Shown: positions 1-10,980, numbered from the stretch's first letter. The stretch: 64,000 nucleotides of DNA from CADEED01 sp041395625 (GCA_041395625.1 JAWLAE010000002.1:682001-746000), one strand, 5' to 3'. Made by a program: numbers and translations. Notes: generated from the letters alone by a model not told the origin.

Positions 1-1091
<1,091 letters not shown>

Positions 1092-1126
1092 GCTCACTCA
1101 CAATCGGTCGATCGGGAAACAATGGA

Positions 1127-1999
1127 CTAACGACTGCGCGCAGGATCTCGCAGATAGCGGAAGAACTCGCTGTCGGGCGAGATCACGAGAACGTCGTTTT
1201 CCTTGCCGAGAGAATTCCGGTAAGCCTGCAGACTGCGATAGAAACTGTAGAACTCGGGCGCTTTCTCATAGGCCTTGGCGTAAGTCTCGGACGCCACCGC
1301 ATCCGCCTCACCGCGTATACCAAGTGAATCGCGCTGCGCAATGGCCAGAATTTCCGAGCGCCGCCGATCGGCCTCCGCCTTGATACGCAGCGACTCCTTC
1401 TCGCCTTCGCCACGCAACTGGCGCGCCAGACGCTCGAAGCTCTGCTTCATGCTCTCGAACACGCGCGCGGCAACGTCCTCCGGCAGATCGATGCGCTGGA
1501 CGCGCACATCCACGAGCTTGATGCCAAGTTCAGATACTGTCCCAGTGGCGCGCTCGAACATGTCGCCGGTGACCGCAGCGCGTTCGGCTGACACGATCTG
1601 CGACAAGGTGCGCTGCGCAACCGCGTTCTTGATGCCGTCCTTGACGATATCCGCAATACGCTGTGTGGCATTGTCCTCGACACCGCTGGTGGTGCGCAGG
1701 TACTTGCCGGCATCTTCAACCTGCCACTTGATGTAGTAGTCGACGATCAGACCGCGATTTTCGTTCGTCAGGAAAGTCTCGCCCTGATAGGCGCGCGTGA
1801 TCACCCGCTTCTCGAATTTGACGATCCGATCGACGAACGGCACTTTGAAATGCAGCCCCGGCCCGTAGTCCGAATCCTTGATCTCACCGAACTGCGTGCG
1901 TACCGCTACCTCAGTTTGTTGCACGACGAAGGTGGAACTCAAAAGCACGACCAGGATCGCGCCTATGAGCAGCAGAATCGTGCTTGCGTTCTTGGACAT
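1127..1999 (-). CDS. hflC: HflC, membrane regulator of FtsH protease
   Basis: HflC forms with HflK a large inner-membrane complex around the FtsH protease and modulates degradation of membrane and regulatory proteins. The 290-residue protein has one N-terminal membrane segment (about residues 7-27, periplasmic C-terminus expected) followed by an SPFH/band-7 domain and an Ala/Glu/Arg-rich helical region near residues 185-245. It is shorter than the E. coli protein of about 334 residues, mainly within the helical part. The start codon overlaps the hflK stop by one base (TGATG), so translation is probably coupled. Confidence 0.95.
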   Translation of the reverse strand: MSKNASTILLLIGAILVVLLSSTFVVQQTEVAVRTQFGEIKDSDYGPGLHFKVPFVDRIVKFEKRVITRAYQGETFLTNENRGLIVDYYIKWQVEDAGKYLRTTSGVEDNATQRIADIVKDGIKNAVAQRTLSQIVSAERAAVTGDMFERATGTVSELGIKLVDVRVQRIDLPEDVAARVFESMKQSFERLARQLRGEGEKESLRIKAEADRRRSEILAIAQRDSLGIRGEADAVASETYAKAYEKAPEFYSFYRSLQAYRNSLGKENDVLVISPDSEFFRYLRDPARSR

Positions 2000-3144
2000 C
2001 AGCGCTGCCCCCGTTGGCGCGGATCTGGCGCCGGCGTCGAAGGCTCCGGCTCGGATTCAGGTCGCACGGTCACAACCCCATCCTGGCTCTCTCGCGAGCC
2101 GCGATCCATCAGGCGATCGAGCGGTAACAACATCACGTTGTTGTTGCCGCCACCACCGCGCGGTTGGTCGATGATGACCTTGCGCGACCGGTTGAGCACG
2201 CCCTCGACCGTCTCGATGTACAAGCGTTCGCGTGTCACGGCGGGCGCGCGCGCGTATTGCTGGGCGATCTGGGTGAAACGGCCCGCTTCGCCCTCGGCCA
2301 GCGCTACGACCTGAGCGCGATAGGCTTCCGCTTCCTGAATCTGCCGCGACGCGGCGCCCTCGGCTGCGGGCAGAATGCCGGCCGCATAGGCCTCGGCTTC
2401 CTTGGTCATGCGTTCTTTGTCGGCGATGGCCTTGTTCGCATCGCGCTGTGACGGTGCCACCGGCTCCGGCACCTGCACGTCTGTCAGGTTGACAGAAGTT
2501 ACACGGATACCCGTGCCGTACTGATCCATCGTGCGCTGAATCAGCTCGCGCGATCTTTCGGTGATCTGCTGACGATTGGAGACCAGGATCGGCTGCAATT
2601 CACTCCGACCGACCACTTCCCGAATGGCACTCTCGCTCACCTCGCGCAGGGTGTCTTCGGGATTGCGGACGCCGAACAAATATTTCTCCGGGTTGACCAA
2701 CTGGTACTGCACCGCGAACTGCATCTCGACCAGATTGACGTCGGCTGTCAGGACGCGCGATTTGTACTCGCTGCTGTTGATATTCGACACGTTCACCATG
2801 GTCACTTTCTCGACCGGCCATGGAATGTGCCAACCCCAGCCCGGCGGCTGACTGCCGACGTACTTGCCGAAGCGTTGCACCACGCCGATCTCCGGCGCTT
2901 CAACCTGATAGAAACCGCTGGCTGCCCACAAAGCCAGCGCGATGCCGGCCACGTAAGTGAACGGAATACCGGGGCTGCCGCTGCCACCCGCCCGCTCGCC
3001 GCCCTCGCCGCCACCTCGACGGCCGCCGAACATCGATTCGAAGCGCTTCTGCCAGTCTTTGAACGCCTTGTCGAAGTCGTTACCCTGACTGGGTCGCTTG
3101 CCCCAAGGATTCTGATTTTGTCCGCCAGGTTGATTCCAGGCCAT
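1999..3144 (-). CDS. hflK: HflK, membrane regulator of FtsH protease
   Basis: This is the SPFH-family partner of HflC in the HflKC-FtsH assembly. The 381-residue protein has a Gly/Asn/Gln-rich cytoplasmic N-terminus (PGGQNQNPWG), then a charged Gly-rich stretch, a membrane segment at about residues 60-78, the band-7 domain and an Ala/Glu-rich helical region near residues 225-290. The C-terminus is Gly- then Pro/Arg-rich, which is variable in the family. The start is an ATG followed by the usual M-A-W-N. It lies between hflX and hflC on the same strand. Confidence 0.95.
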   Translation of the reverse strand: MAWNQPGGQNQNPWGKRPSQGNDFDKAFKDWQKRFESMFGGRRGGGEGGERAGGSGSPGIPFTYVAGIALALWAASGFYQVEAPEIGVVQRFGKYVGSQPPGWGWHIPWPVEKVTMVNVSNINSSEYKSRVLTADVNLVEMQFAVQYQLVNPEKYLFGVRNPEDTLREVSESAIREVVGRSELQPILVSNRQQITERSRELIQRTMDQYGTGIRVTSVNLTDVQVPEPVAPSQRDANKAIADKERMTKEAEAYAAGILPAAEGAASRQIQEAEAYRAQVVALAEGEAGRFTQIAQQYARAPAVTRERLYIETVEGVLNRSRKVIIDQPRGGGGNNNVMLLPLDRLMDRGSRESQDGVVTVRPESEPEPSTPAPDPRQRGQR

Positions 3145-3201
3145 TAGTGTTTCGATTCTTTTGGTAGTGTGAAGGTGTGCCGACCTGAAACCGGCGCTGT
3201 G

Positions 3202-4572
3202 TTATCGTTCCACCGGCAAGGGTTCGGCAAGAACCAGCGCGTGTTCCTGCGATTGTAGGTATCGCTTCGGTAGCACACAAGTTTTGCCGTCGGAATCGAC
3301 TGCGATGATTTCGACACCCGGCTCGCGCGCAAGTTTCAGCAATTCGTGGTCGGAGAGCTCCAGGTCGAGCTCATAGGCACCGGAATCGGCCGCGCGTTCC
3401 GCGCGCACCAGATTCGAACTGTACAATCGCGACCGCAGGGCACCACCGTTCACGGCGATCCTGACGGTCGCCCGTTTAGCAACCCGTGCCAGGCGCTCGG
3501 CGAGCGCGTCTGCCAGCAGGTCCATGCCGATCGATTCAGCCGCCGACAGCCATACGTGGGTGATGCGACCAGTCTCGTCGCGATCGATACGCGGCGGCAA
3601 ACCCAGCCGATCGATCTTGTTGAAAACCATGATTTGCGGCAACTCATCGGCGCCAATCTCGGCCAGCACGCGGTTGACATCGTCGATGCGCTCGTCGCGA
3701 CGCGGATCGCTGGCATCGACCACGTGCACCAGCAAAGTGGCCTCGCGCGCTTCGGTAAGCGTGGACTTGAATGCCGCCACGAGATCGTGCGGCAGGTCGC
3801 GAATGAACCCCACCGTATCCGCCGCGACGACTGTCGTGCCGCCGGGCAACATCAGCCGGCGGACCGTCGGATCGAGCGTAGCGAACAATTGATCGGCCAC
3901 GTAAGCATCTGCGCCCGTCAGGCGGCGAAACAAGGTGGACTTGCCGGCGTTGGTGTATCCGACCAGTGCAATTGACGGCACCGGTATGCCAGCGCGCTGC
4001 CGTCGGCCGGTCTCACGCTGCTGCTGAATGCGGGCCAGTCGGGCCGTGAGCGTCCGCACCCGCTGACCTAGCAACCGTCGATCGGTCTCCAGCTGGGTCT
4101 CGCCCGGACCGCGGGCGCCGATCCCACCACCGCGTTGCCGCTCCAGGTGGCTCCAGCCGCGCACCAGCCGCGATGCGATGTGCTTCAACTGTGCGAGCTC
4201 CACTTCGAGCTTGCCCTCATGGCTGCGGGCCCGCTGCGCAAAGATATCGAGAATCAGACCGCTGCGATCGAGCACCCGTCGCTCGATCAGCTTTTCCAGA
4301 TTGCGCTCCTGACTGGGACTCAGCGGATGGTCCACGAGGATCACATCGGCATTCTCGGCCAAGGCAACTGCGCGGATCTCATCGGCCTTGCCGCTGCCAA
4401 CGAAAAAACGTGGATCGGGCCGATTGCGTCTGCCGGTCACCGTCGCCACCGGCACAGCGCCCGCTGACTCTGCCAGCCGGATGAACTCCTCGATGTCTTC
4501 GGGATCGGCCGGGGCACCCAGTCCCAGGCGCACGAGTACGGCGCGCTCACCGGAGCGCGGACGTTCAAACAA
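3202..4572 (-). CDS. hflX: Ribosome-associated GTPase HflX
   Basis: HflX is a GTPase that splits stalled or stress-inactivated 70S ribosomes. The 456-residue protein shows the HflX N-terminal domain with the GGxGxRGPGE segment near residues 148-157, then a coiled region, and the G domain: P-loop GYTNAGKST at 205-213, DTVGF at about 252-256 and NKID near 317. The start appears to be TTG at 4572; the next residues MFERPRSGERAVLV resemble family N-termini. It is directly downstream of hfq (29 bp gap). Confidence 0.95.
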   Translation of the reverse strand: MFERPRSGERAVLVRLGLGAPADPEDIEEFIRLAESAGAVPVATVTGRRNRPDPRFFVGSGKADEIRAVALAENADVILVDHPLSPSQERNLEKLIERRVLDRSGLILDIFAQRARSHEGKLEVELAQLKHIASRLVRGWSHLERQRGGGIGARGPGETQLETDRRLLGQRVRTLTARLARIQQQRETGRRQRAGIPVPSIALVGYTNAGKSTLFRRLTGADAYVADQLFATLDPTVRRLMLPGGTTVVAADTVGFIRDLPHDLVAAFKSTLTEAREATLLVHVVDASDPRRDERIDDVNRVLAEIGADELPQIMVFNKIDRLGLPPRIDRDETGRITHVWLSAAESIGMDLLADALAERLARVAKRATVRIAVNGGALRSRLYSSNLVRAERAADSGAYELDLELSDHELLKLAREPGVEIIAVDSDGKTCVLPKRYLQSQEHALVLAEPLPVER

Positions 4573-4601
4573 GACGGGGCTCCAGCAGCGTCAGCGCGCG
4601 C

Positions 4602-4859
4602 TCACTCCGGTTCGGCAATGTCTGCGACCGTTGAGCCGTCCTCGGCTGCAATCCGTACGGCGCGCGCCGGCACCACCGTCGAGATCGCGTGCTTGTAGAC
4701 CATCTGACTCACACTGTTCTTCAACAGGACGACGAATTGATCGAACGAATCGATCTGCCCTTGCAGCTTGATGCCGTTCACCAAATAGATCGATACCGGG
4801 ATGCGCTCCTTGCGCAAGGTATTCAGAAAAGGGTCCTGCAGCGTCTGGCCCTTGGCCAT
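4602..4859 (-). CDS. hfq: RNA chaperone Hfq
   Basis: Hfq is a hexameric Sm-like RNA chaperone pairing small RNAs with mRNAs. I place the start at 4859 (85 residues, M-A-K-G-Q-T-L-Q-D-P-F-L-N). An AAGGAG site sits just upstream, whereas a longer in-frame reading to 4934 has no family similarity. The Sm1 motif (VSIYLVNGIKLQGQI) and Sm2 motif (YKHAISTVVPAR) are intact. The C-terminal tail is short (about 15 residues after Sm2) and ends in acidic residues. It follows miaA by about 87 bp, enough for its own promoter or leader. Confidence 0.97.
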   Translation of the reverse strand: MAKGQTLQDPFLNTLRKERIPVSIYLVNGIKLQGQIDSFDQFVVLLKNSVSQMVYKHAISTVVPARAVRIAAEDGSTVADIAEPE

Positions 4860-4946
4860 TTGGTTCTCCTTGTTTATTCGCGCCGAATCGTCTTGTGTTG
4901 TGCTTATGATTGGGTCAGATCTTGCAAAATCCATATTAACACGCGG

Positions 4947-5882
4947 TCAGCGTGCGCCGCTGTCCAGCAAACGCATGAGCTGCGAGCGAACTGTGGGGAG
5001 CGTCGCGGGTTCTTCTGGATCCAACCAAACTGCGTCGGGATCCGACCGTAACCAAGTGAGCTGCCGCTTGGCTAGCTGTCGGGTTGCAGCGACGGCCTGA
5101 GCAACGGCGGTGTCCAGGTCGCACTCGCCAGCCAGATGCGCCCAGATTTGTCGATAACCCACAGACCGAATGGACGCGTGGCGTGCAGTAAGGTTCCCTC
5201 GGGCACGCAGGCAGGCCACTTCCTGCACAAAACCCGCGCGCAGCATGGCGGCGAACCGTCGCTCGATTCGAACGTGCAACTTGGCGCGCGAGGCTGGGGC
5301 AATCGCTATACGCAAGAATGCGTACGGTAGTGTGGGAGTTGTCTGACTTTGCAACACACTGATCGGCGTACCGGTGCTGCGGTAAACCTCCAGTGCACGC
5401 TGGATGCGTTGTGGGTCGTTGGGATGAATCCTGGCAGCGGCAGCCGGGTCCACGCCGCGCAACTCCGCGTGCATTGCCGGCCAACCTCGCTCGGCGCCTT
5501 CGGCATCGATGGCGGTCCGCAGTGCCGCGGTCGCTCGCGGTAGCTGCGCCAGACCTCGAACCAGCGCACGCAGGTACAGCATAGTGCCGCCCACGATCAC
5601 GGGCACGTGCCCACGCGCATGGATCACCGGCAGCAAACGGGCGACGTCGGCGCAGAAGTTGCCCGCGGAATAGCTCTCCTCTGGCTCACGTATGTCGATC
5701 AGGTGATGCGGCACCACGGCACGGACCGCGCTCGAGGGCTTGGCCGTGCCAATATCCAGGCTGCGGTATACCTGCGAGGAATCGCAGCTCACGATCTCAA
5801 GCGGCAGCTCCGCGGCCAGGGATTCGGCCAACGCGCTCTTGCCGGCGCCGGTCGGGCCCGTCAGCACGAGCACCCTCTGCAT
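4947..5882 (-). CDS. miaA: tRNA dimethylallyltransferase
   Basis: MiaA transfers a dimethylallyl group to A37 of tRNAs that read UNN codons. The 311-residue protein starts at the ATG at 5882, whose A is shared with the mutL stop (TGATG). The P-loop GPTGAGKS is at residues 9-16, followed by the DSSQVYRSLDIGTAKP segment and VGGTMLYLRAL. The frame stays open upstream to 6236, but that reading overlaps mutL and is not part of the protein. Confidence 0.96.
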   Translation of the reverse strand: MQRVLVLTGPTGAGKSALAESLAAELPLEIVSCDSSQVYRSLDIGTAKPSSAVRAVVPHHLIDIREPEESYSAGNFCADVARLLPVIHARGHVPVIVGGTMLYLRALVRGLAQLPRATAALRTAIDAEGAERGWPAMHAELRGVDPAAAARIHPNDPQRIQRALEVYRSTGTPISVLQSQTTPTLPYAFLRIAIAPASRAKLHVRIERRFAAMLRAGFVQEVACLRARGNLTARHASIRSVGYRQIWAHLAGECDLDTAVAQAVAATRQLAKRQLTWLRSDPDAVWLDPEEPATLPTVRSQLMRLLDSGAR

Positions 5883-7645
5883 CAACGACCCCGCAGGAAC
5901 AGCTGATCGAGTTCGCGCAGGCTGAGGCGTGCCCAGGTGGGACGACCGTGGTTGCATTGATCGGCGCGCGGTGTCTGCTCCATTTGCCGCAACAGCGCAT
6001 TCATCTCGGCCAGATTTAGGCGTCGATTGGCGTGGATGGCGCTGCGACAGGCGATCGAGCCTAACAACCTCTCGGTGGCCGAATCGAGATGGTGCGTACC
6101 ACCAACAGTCGCGACGTCCTGCACCACTTCGCGGACCAGCGCCGCAATGTCGTAGCGCAACAGCATGGCTGGCACACGCCGCACCACCAACTGCTCCGGC
6201 GCCAGACGCTGCAATTCGAAACCGGCGCGCTCCCATGCCGGCAACGACTCGAGCAGCGCGTCGATCTCGTGCGCCTTGAGCGCAATGCTGATCGGCTCGA
6301 GCATGAGCTGCGACGCAACGCCGTGCCCCTGCTCCAGTTTCATGCGCTCGTACAGCACGCGCTCGTGCGCCGCATGCATATCGACCAGGATCAACCCGTC
6401 GGTGGTCTGGGCCAATATGTACACACCGTGCAACTGCGCGATGGCGGTGCCGAGCGGCTGCTCGATGCCGTCGGTCGGCAGATCGCGCACCGCCTGCGCC
6501 ATCGCCCAGTCGCCAACGGGCATACCCGGATCGACCGGCGCCACCGGCGACGCTGCAGTCGTTAGTGGGAACGACAAACTACCGCCCGAGTGACCGGGAC
6601 GGAATGTCGTGGTCGACATTGCCGAGGTCGCGCTCGGCTGCGCCACCTGCGCGAGCTGGCGCTCGACCGCGCGGAAGACGAACTCATGAATCTGCCGCGA
6701 ATCCCGGAAGCGCACTTCGAGCTTCTGCGGGTGGGCATTTACGTCCACCAGTGCGGGATCGAGCGACAGGTGCAGTACATAGGCGGGGTGGCGGCCGTGA
6801 TAGAGCACATCGCGATAGCCGGCGCGCACCGCATTCATCAGCAGTCGATCGCGCACCGCGCGACCATTGACGAACCAGAACTGCTGGTCACCTTGCGCCC
6901 GGGACGCCGTAGGCGCACCGATCCAGCCCTCGAGATGCACCGGTCCCGCGCTATGCGTAAGCCGGTAGGCGCGTGCGACGAAGTCCTCGCCCAGAATGCG
7001 TGCAATCCGCAGCGCGCCAGCCCGTGCAGGGTCTCCCGACCCGGTAGCCGGCGCGTCCAGCAGCGTGCGCGTGCCGCTCGAGACACGGAACGCAACCTCC
7101 GGCCGCGACAGCGCCAGGCGCTCGACGAACCGCAGGATATGCGACTGTTCGGTGGCATCGGTGCGCAGAAACTTGCGTCGGGCGGGCACGTTGAAGAACA
7201 GATCGCGGATCTGGATTGTCGTGCCTGGCGGGTGAGCGGCTGGCTGCACCTCGGATTGCTGGCCGCCGTCAACCCGCAGTTTGGCGGCCTGTGCTGCCGC
7301 CCGCGGCCGCGATGTGACTGTCAGACGGGCGACGGAACCGATCGACGGCAGCGCTTCGCCGCGAAAACCCAGCGACACCACTGCTTCGAGGTCGTCGAGT
7401 GAGGCGATCTTGCTGGTGGCATGCCGCGCGAGTGCGACCGACAGCTCGTCGGCCACAATGCCTGCACCATCGTCGCGTACCTCGATGAGTCGCTTGCCGC
7501 CCGCCTCGATTTCAATCTCGACGCGCCGGGCACCAGCGTCGAGGCTGTTCTCTACCAGTTCCTTGACTACGGAGGCCGGCCGCTCGATCACCTCGCCGGC
7601 AGCGATTTGATCGATCAGATCGTCGGGAAGAACACGGATCGGCAT
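5882..7645 (-). CDS. mutL: DNA mismatch repair protein MutL
   Basis: MutL links MutS mismatch recognition to strand removal. The 587-residue protein has the GHKL ATPase motifs ENSLDAGA (32-39), DDGAGI (58-63) and GFRGEAL (about 93-99), a variable proline-rich linker around 340-395 and the dimerisation domain after about 400. That domain contains DMHAAHERVLYE, matching the metal-binding endonuclease signature DxHA(x)2E(x)4E, which enteric MutL lacks. The enzyme therefore probably nicks DNA itself, as in lineages without MutH. It lies downstream of amiB and upstream of miaA. Confidence 0.96.
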   Translation of the reverse strand: MPIRVLPDDLIDQIAAGEVIERPASVVKELVENSLDAGARRVEIEIEAGGKRLIEVRDDGAGIVADELSVALARHATSKIASLDDLEAVVSLGFRGEALPSIGSVARLTVTSRPRAAAQAAKLRVDGGQQSEVQPAAHPPGTTIQIRDLFFNVPARRKFLRTDATEQSHILRFVERLALSRPEVAFRVSSGTRTLLDAPATGSGDPARAGALRIARILGEDFVARAYRLTHSAGPVHLEGWIGAPTASRAQGDQQFWFVNGRAVRDRLLMNAVRAGYRDVLYHGRHPAYVLHLSLDPALVDVNAHPQKLEVRFRDSRQIHEFVFRAVERQLAQVAQPSATSAMSTTTFRPGHSGGSLSFPLTTAASPVAPVDPGMPVGDWAMAQAVRDLPTDGIEQPLGTAIAQLHGVYILAQTTDGLILVDMHAAHERVLYERMKLEQGHGVASQLMLEPISIALKAHEIDALLESLPAWERAGFELQRLAPEQLVVRRVPAMLLRYDIAALVREVVQDVATVGGTHHLDSATERLLGSIACRSAIHANRRLNLAEMNALLRQMEQTPRADQCNHGRPTWARLSLRELDQLFLRGR

Positions 7646-7696
7646 CGGCGGTCCACGACAAACGGTGACCGCACAGTGTAGCGAAGCGTTGCCGTC

Positions 7697-8950
7697 TCAG
7701 CGCGCTCGCGCCGGGGCACTGGTAGCGGCAATCGCAGCACGCCGCGCCAGAGCCAGCCGCGTGCCATCGGGCGCGTTGTCACTGAAATAGTCCTGGATGC
7801 CGCTGAATATCGCCTCGGCAATGCGCGCCCGATGCGCTGGCTGACGCAGCTTGTACTCGTCCGCCTTGTTGGAAATGTAAGCCGTCTCGACCAGCAGTGA
7901 CGGGATATCCGGCGATTTCAGCACCACGAAACCCGCCTGTTGCACCTTCGGCTTGCGCACTTCGCCGACGCCATCCAGGGCACGTAGCACCTGCTCAGCC
8001 GCAGCCATGCTTTGCGAAATACTCGCCGACTGCGACAGATCGAGCAGCACATTGGCCAGTACCTTGTCGCGACCCTCGAGCGATACGCCGCCCTTGAGGT
8101 CAGCAGCATTCTCGCGCTCCGCCAGCCAGCGCGCAGCTTCACTGCTCGCACCCCTCTCGGAGAGCACATAGACGGACGAGCCCGAGACCGCCGGATTACC
8201 TATCGAGTCCGCATGGATCGACACGAACATGTCAGCCTTGGCACGGCGTGCTCGTAGAATGCGGTCACGCAGTTCCAGGAAGTAGTCGCCATCGCGGGTC
8301 AGGACGCCCCGCATGCCTGGCTCTTTGTCGATACGCTCGACCAGAGCGCGCGCGATATGCAGTACGACATCCTTCTCGCGCGTCTTGTTAGGGCCGAGCG
8401 CGCCGGGATCGACACCACCGTGGCCGGCATCGACCGCGATCACGATGTCGCGACCGGAATTCGCCGGCGCATGGCGTGGTTGGATGGCCTGCGGTTCCGG
8501 TGACGCGACCACCACGGGCACAGCGGCCACTGGCGGCTGGCCGGCACCTCCCAGCTCCACGACCAGGCGATACGGAAACGGACTGGCAGGCCCCGCCTGC
8601 AACAGCCGCGGGCTAACAGCCTGCGCAACGTCGAGCACCAGGCGCAAGGTACGCTTGGGTTGTTTGCCAGAACGCACACTCGTGACCAAGCCGCCAGCCG
8701 CAGGTAAGGTGATCCGCGACGGCAACGTTGTGCCTGTCAGATCGAGCACGACGCGATTCGGGTTGCCTAGCGTGAACAGCTTGTGGGTGGCGGGCCCGGA
8801 TAGCTCGACGACGAACTGTGTCGAGGACTCTGCGGCAACCACCCGCAGGTCACGGACTTCGGCCGCGCGCGCGACGCCCACGCAGACCGCGAGCGTGCAC
8901 AAAATTGCGGCCATTCCAGTTTTCGAAGGCGAAAAATCCTTGTAACTCAT
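7697..8950 (-). CDS. amiB: N-acetylmuramoyl-L-alanine amidase with AMIN domain
   Basis: This enzyme cleaves the amide bond between MurNAc and the stem peptide in the periplasm and splits septal peptidoglycan during division. The 417-residue protein has a signal peptide (about residues 12-29, ending ARA), an AMIN domain (about 32-130), a linker of about 40 residues, and a zinc-dependent Amidase_3 domain (about 170-395). Zinc ligands are visible in AVDAGHGG, the Glu of TREKDV and the His of FVSIHADS; the catalytic Glu lies in LLVETAYISNKADE. No LysM is seen at the C-terminus. The symbol rests on position next to mutL; AmiA/AmiC-type naming is possible. Confidence 0.93.
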   Translation of the reverse strand: MSYKDFSPSKTGMAAILCTLAVCVGVARAAEVRDLRVVAAESSTQFVVELSGPATHKLFTLGNPNRVVLDLTGTTLPSRITLPAAGGLVTSVRSGKQPKRTLRLVLDVAQAVSPRLLQAGPASPFPYRLVVELGGAGQPPVAAVPVVVASPEPQAIQPRHAPANSGRDIVIAVDAGHGGVDPGALGPNKTREKDVVLHIARALVERIDKEPGMRGVLTRDGDYFLELRDRILRARRAKADMFVSIHADSIGNPAVSGSSVYVLSERGASSEAARWLAERENAADLKGGVSLEGRDKVLANVLLDLSQSASISQSMAAAEQVLRALDGVGEVRKPKVQQAGFVVLKSPDIPSLLVETAYISNKADEYKLRQPAHRARIAEAIFSGIQDYFSDNAPDGTRLALARRAAIAATSAPARAR

Positions 8951-9019
8951 AGGCTTCAGGCTGTAAATTGCAGCGTAATCTACGTCGATTATGTCGCAAG
9001 TTCAATGCCTTGGGGCAAA

Positions 9020-9502
9020 TCATGCTGTGTTGTGCATCACAAGCCCGGCACTCGACTTGGCGACCGCCTGGATCTGATGCCCGTGGCTCGCGGCGTCGAA
9101 CTGCAACGCGAGATCAGCGGCGGGCAAATGCCCCGCGCCCTTCTCAGGCCATTCGATGAGCCAGAGATGCTGCGGCAAGCAGTAGTCGCGCAGCGCCAGC
9201 TGCTCGAGCTCGGCGGGATCCGCGAGGCGATAGAGATCGAGGTGCAGCGCCGTTACTGAGTCGGCGGGATACACCTCCAGTAGTGTGTAGCTGGGACTCT
9301 TGATCGGACCGCGAACACCGAGTGCGCGCAATACGCCGCGGGCGAAGGTGGTCTTGCCGGCCCCCAGACCGCCACGCAATTCGATCACGAATGGCCCGGC
9401 TGCCAACGGCGGCAGTCGCCGGGCGAAGCTCGCGCCGAGGGCCTCGGTCGCATCGGCCGTCGCCGTCGTCCAGCTTGCAACCGCGGCGTGGCCCACCGTC
9501 AA
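9020..9502 (-). CDS. tsaE: tRNA t6A synthesis ATPase TsaE
   Basis: TsaE is the small ATPase of the TsaBDE complex that installs threonylcarbamoyl-adenosine at A37 of ANN-decoding tRNAs. The 160-residue protein has the P-loop GGLGAGKTT at 44-52, then SPSYTL, HLDLYRL and LIEWPEK, all family signatures. The start is probably TTG at 9502 or GTG at 9496. It begins two bases after the stop of nnr, so both are likely co-transcribed. Confidence 0.95.
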   Translation of the reverse strand: MTVGHAAVASWTTATADATEALGASFARRLPPLAAGPFVIELRGGLGAGKTTFARGVLRALGVRGPIKSPSYTLLEVYPADSVTALHLDLYRLADPAELEQLALRDYCLPQHLWLIEWPEKGAGHLPAADLALQFDAASHGHQIQAVAKSSAGLVMHNTA

Positions 9503-9504
9503 TG

Positions 9505-10980
9505 CTAACGATTGACGCTGGCGCGGAGCTCGCGCAGTACGTCGCGGGCGATCAGACCACGCTGGCCATCGCGCGCAGCGATGTCGCCAGCGATGGCATG
9601 CACCAGTACGCCGACACGAGCGGCACGCCCCAGGTCACGGCACTGAGCCAGCACGGCGGCGATCGCGCCGGTCAGCACGTCCCCCATGCCAGCGGTCGCC
9701 ATGCCGGGATTGCCGCGTTCGCAGATAGAGCGAGCACCCTCGCCGGCGATCAATGTGCCAGCGCCTTTCAGGACCGCGACACCACCGTACCGTACTACCA
9801 ACTCATCCACCGCGGCGATCCGCTCCTCCTGCACCCGCTCGATCGACATATCGAGTAGCCGCGCGGCTTCGCCAGGATGCGGAGTCAGTATCCAGTTGCT
9901 GCGTTTGCGTACTCGGCATTCCGCCAGCAGATTGAGTGCGTCCGCATCCACGACCAGCGGCGACTGGCTCCCGAACACCCGATCGCATAGCGCCCTGGCC
10001 CATTCCGTGCGCCCCAGCCCCGGCCCGATCGCGACGACATCCGCCCGCTCCAGATGTGCCTCCAGATCGCTGCCACTGGTGAGCGAAGCGTAGATAAGTT
10101 CCGGGCAGCCGCTGACCACGGGCGCCAGATTCTCGGGCGCGCCCGCGACGGTGACGAGGCCCGCCCCCGCCCGCAACGCGGCCTCACCCGCCAGGCGCAG
10201 GGCACCGGGCATCCCCGGACCACCGCCAACGATCAGCACCCGGCCGAACGTGCCCTTGTGCGCCAAGCGCGCGCGCCTGGGCAAAGCCTCTGCGATGGCC
10301 GCCTCCGTGAGCCGTACCAGTCGCGGCTGGAACTCCTGGCGCTCGGGAGCTTCGATCTCGAGGTCGTCGCAGACCACGACGCCGGCGTGCTCCGGCCCTG
10401 CCCCTAACAACAAGCCAGTCTTCAAGCCCACGAAAGTGATCGTCGTATCGGCTGCCACAGCCGTGCTGAGCACCTGACCAGTGTCGGAATCGAGGCCGGA
10501 CGGGGCATCCAGCGCCAGGACCGGCTTGAGAGTTGTATTGATGGCATCCACGGCAGCCTGCGCCGCAGGGCGCAACGACCCTGTCACGCCAATACCTAAC
10601 AAGGCATCGACGATGACTTCGGCATCAGCGAGTCGCCGTGCTTCGAACGGTTGCACAGCGCCGGCGCTGGCGAGCAATTCGTCGTAGGCGCGTCGCGCGT
10701 CGCCTTGCAACTGCTCCGGCGGCACGACTGTCAGGGTCAAGACCTCAAGACCTGCGGCCTGCGCGAAGCGCGCCAGCACGAAGCCATCACCGCCATTGTT
10801 GCCGCCACCGCAGACGACGACGATACGCATCGCGGTAGGCCAGCGGGTGCGCAGCGCGCGCAGCGCAGACTCAGCAGCGCGCTTCATCAACGCATAGCCC
10901 GGGATGCCCAGCTCGCGAATCGCATAGGCGTCGAGTGCGCGCACCTGTTGGGAACCGTAGACAGCAGTAGGCAAAGCCAT
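9505..10980 (-). CDS. nnr: Bifunctional NAD(P)HX epimerase/dehydratase
   Basis: This enzyme repairs hydrated NADH and NADPH. The N-terminal YjeF_N half (about 1-215) is the epimerase, with VVCGGGNNGGDGFVLAR near residue 55. The C-terminal half (about 225-491) is the ADP-dependent dehydratase of the ribokinase-like fold, with GRVLIVGGGPG and the nucleotide-binding NPGMATAGMGDVLTG near residue 440. At 491 residues it is the normal length. It heads the minus-strand cluster and is divergent from queG with only about 30 bp between them, so the two promoters must overlap. Confidence 0.95.
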   Translation of the reverse strand: MALPTAVYGSQQVRALDAYAIRELGIPGYALMKRAAESALRALRTRWPTAMRIVVVCGGGNNGGDGFVLARFAQAAGLEVLTLTVVPPEQLQGDARRAYDELLASAGAVQPFEARRLADAEVIVDALLGIGVTGSLRPAAQAAVDAINTTLKPVLALDAPSGLDSDTGQVLSTAVAADTTITFVGLKTGLLLGAGPEHAGVVVCDDLEIEAPERQEFQPRLVRLTEAAIAEALPRRARLAHKGTFGRVLIVGGGPGMPGALRLAGEAALRAGAGLVTVAGAPENLAPVVSGCPELIYASLTSGSDLEAHLERADVVAIGPGLGRTEWARALCDRVFGSQSPLVVDADALNLLAECRVRKRSNWILTPHPGEAARLLDMSIERVQEERIAAVDELVVRYGGVAVLKGAGTLIAGEGARSICERGNPGMATAGMGDVLTGAIAAVLAQCRDLGRAARVGVLVHAIAGDIAARDGQRGLIARDVLRELRASVNR

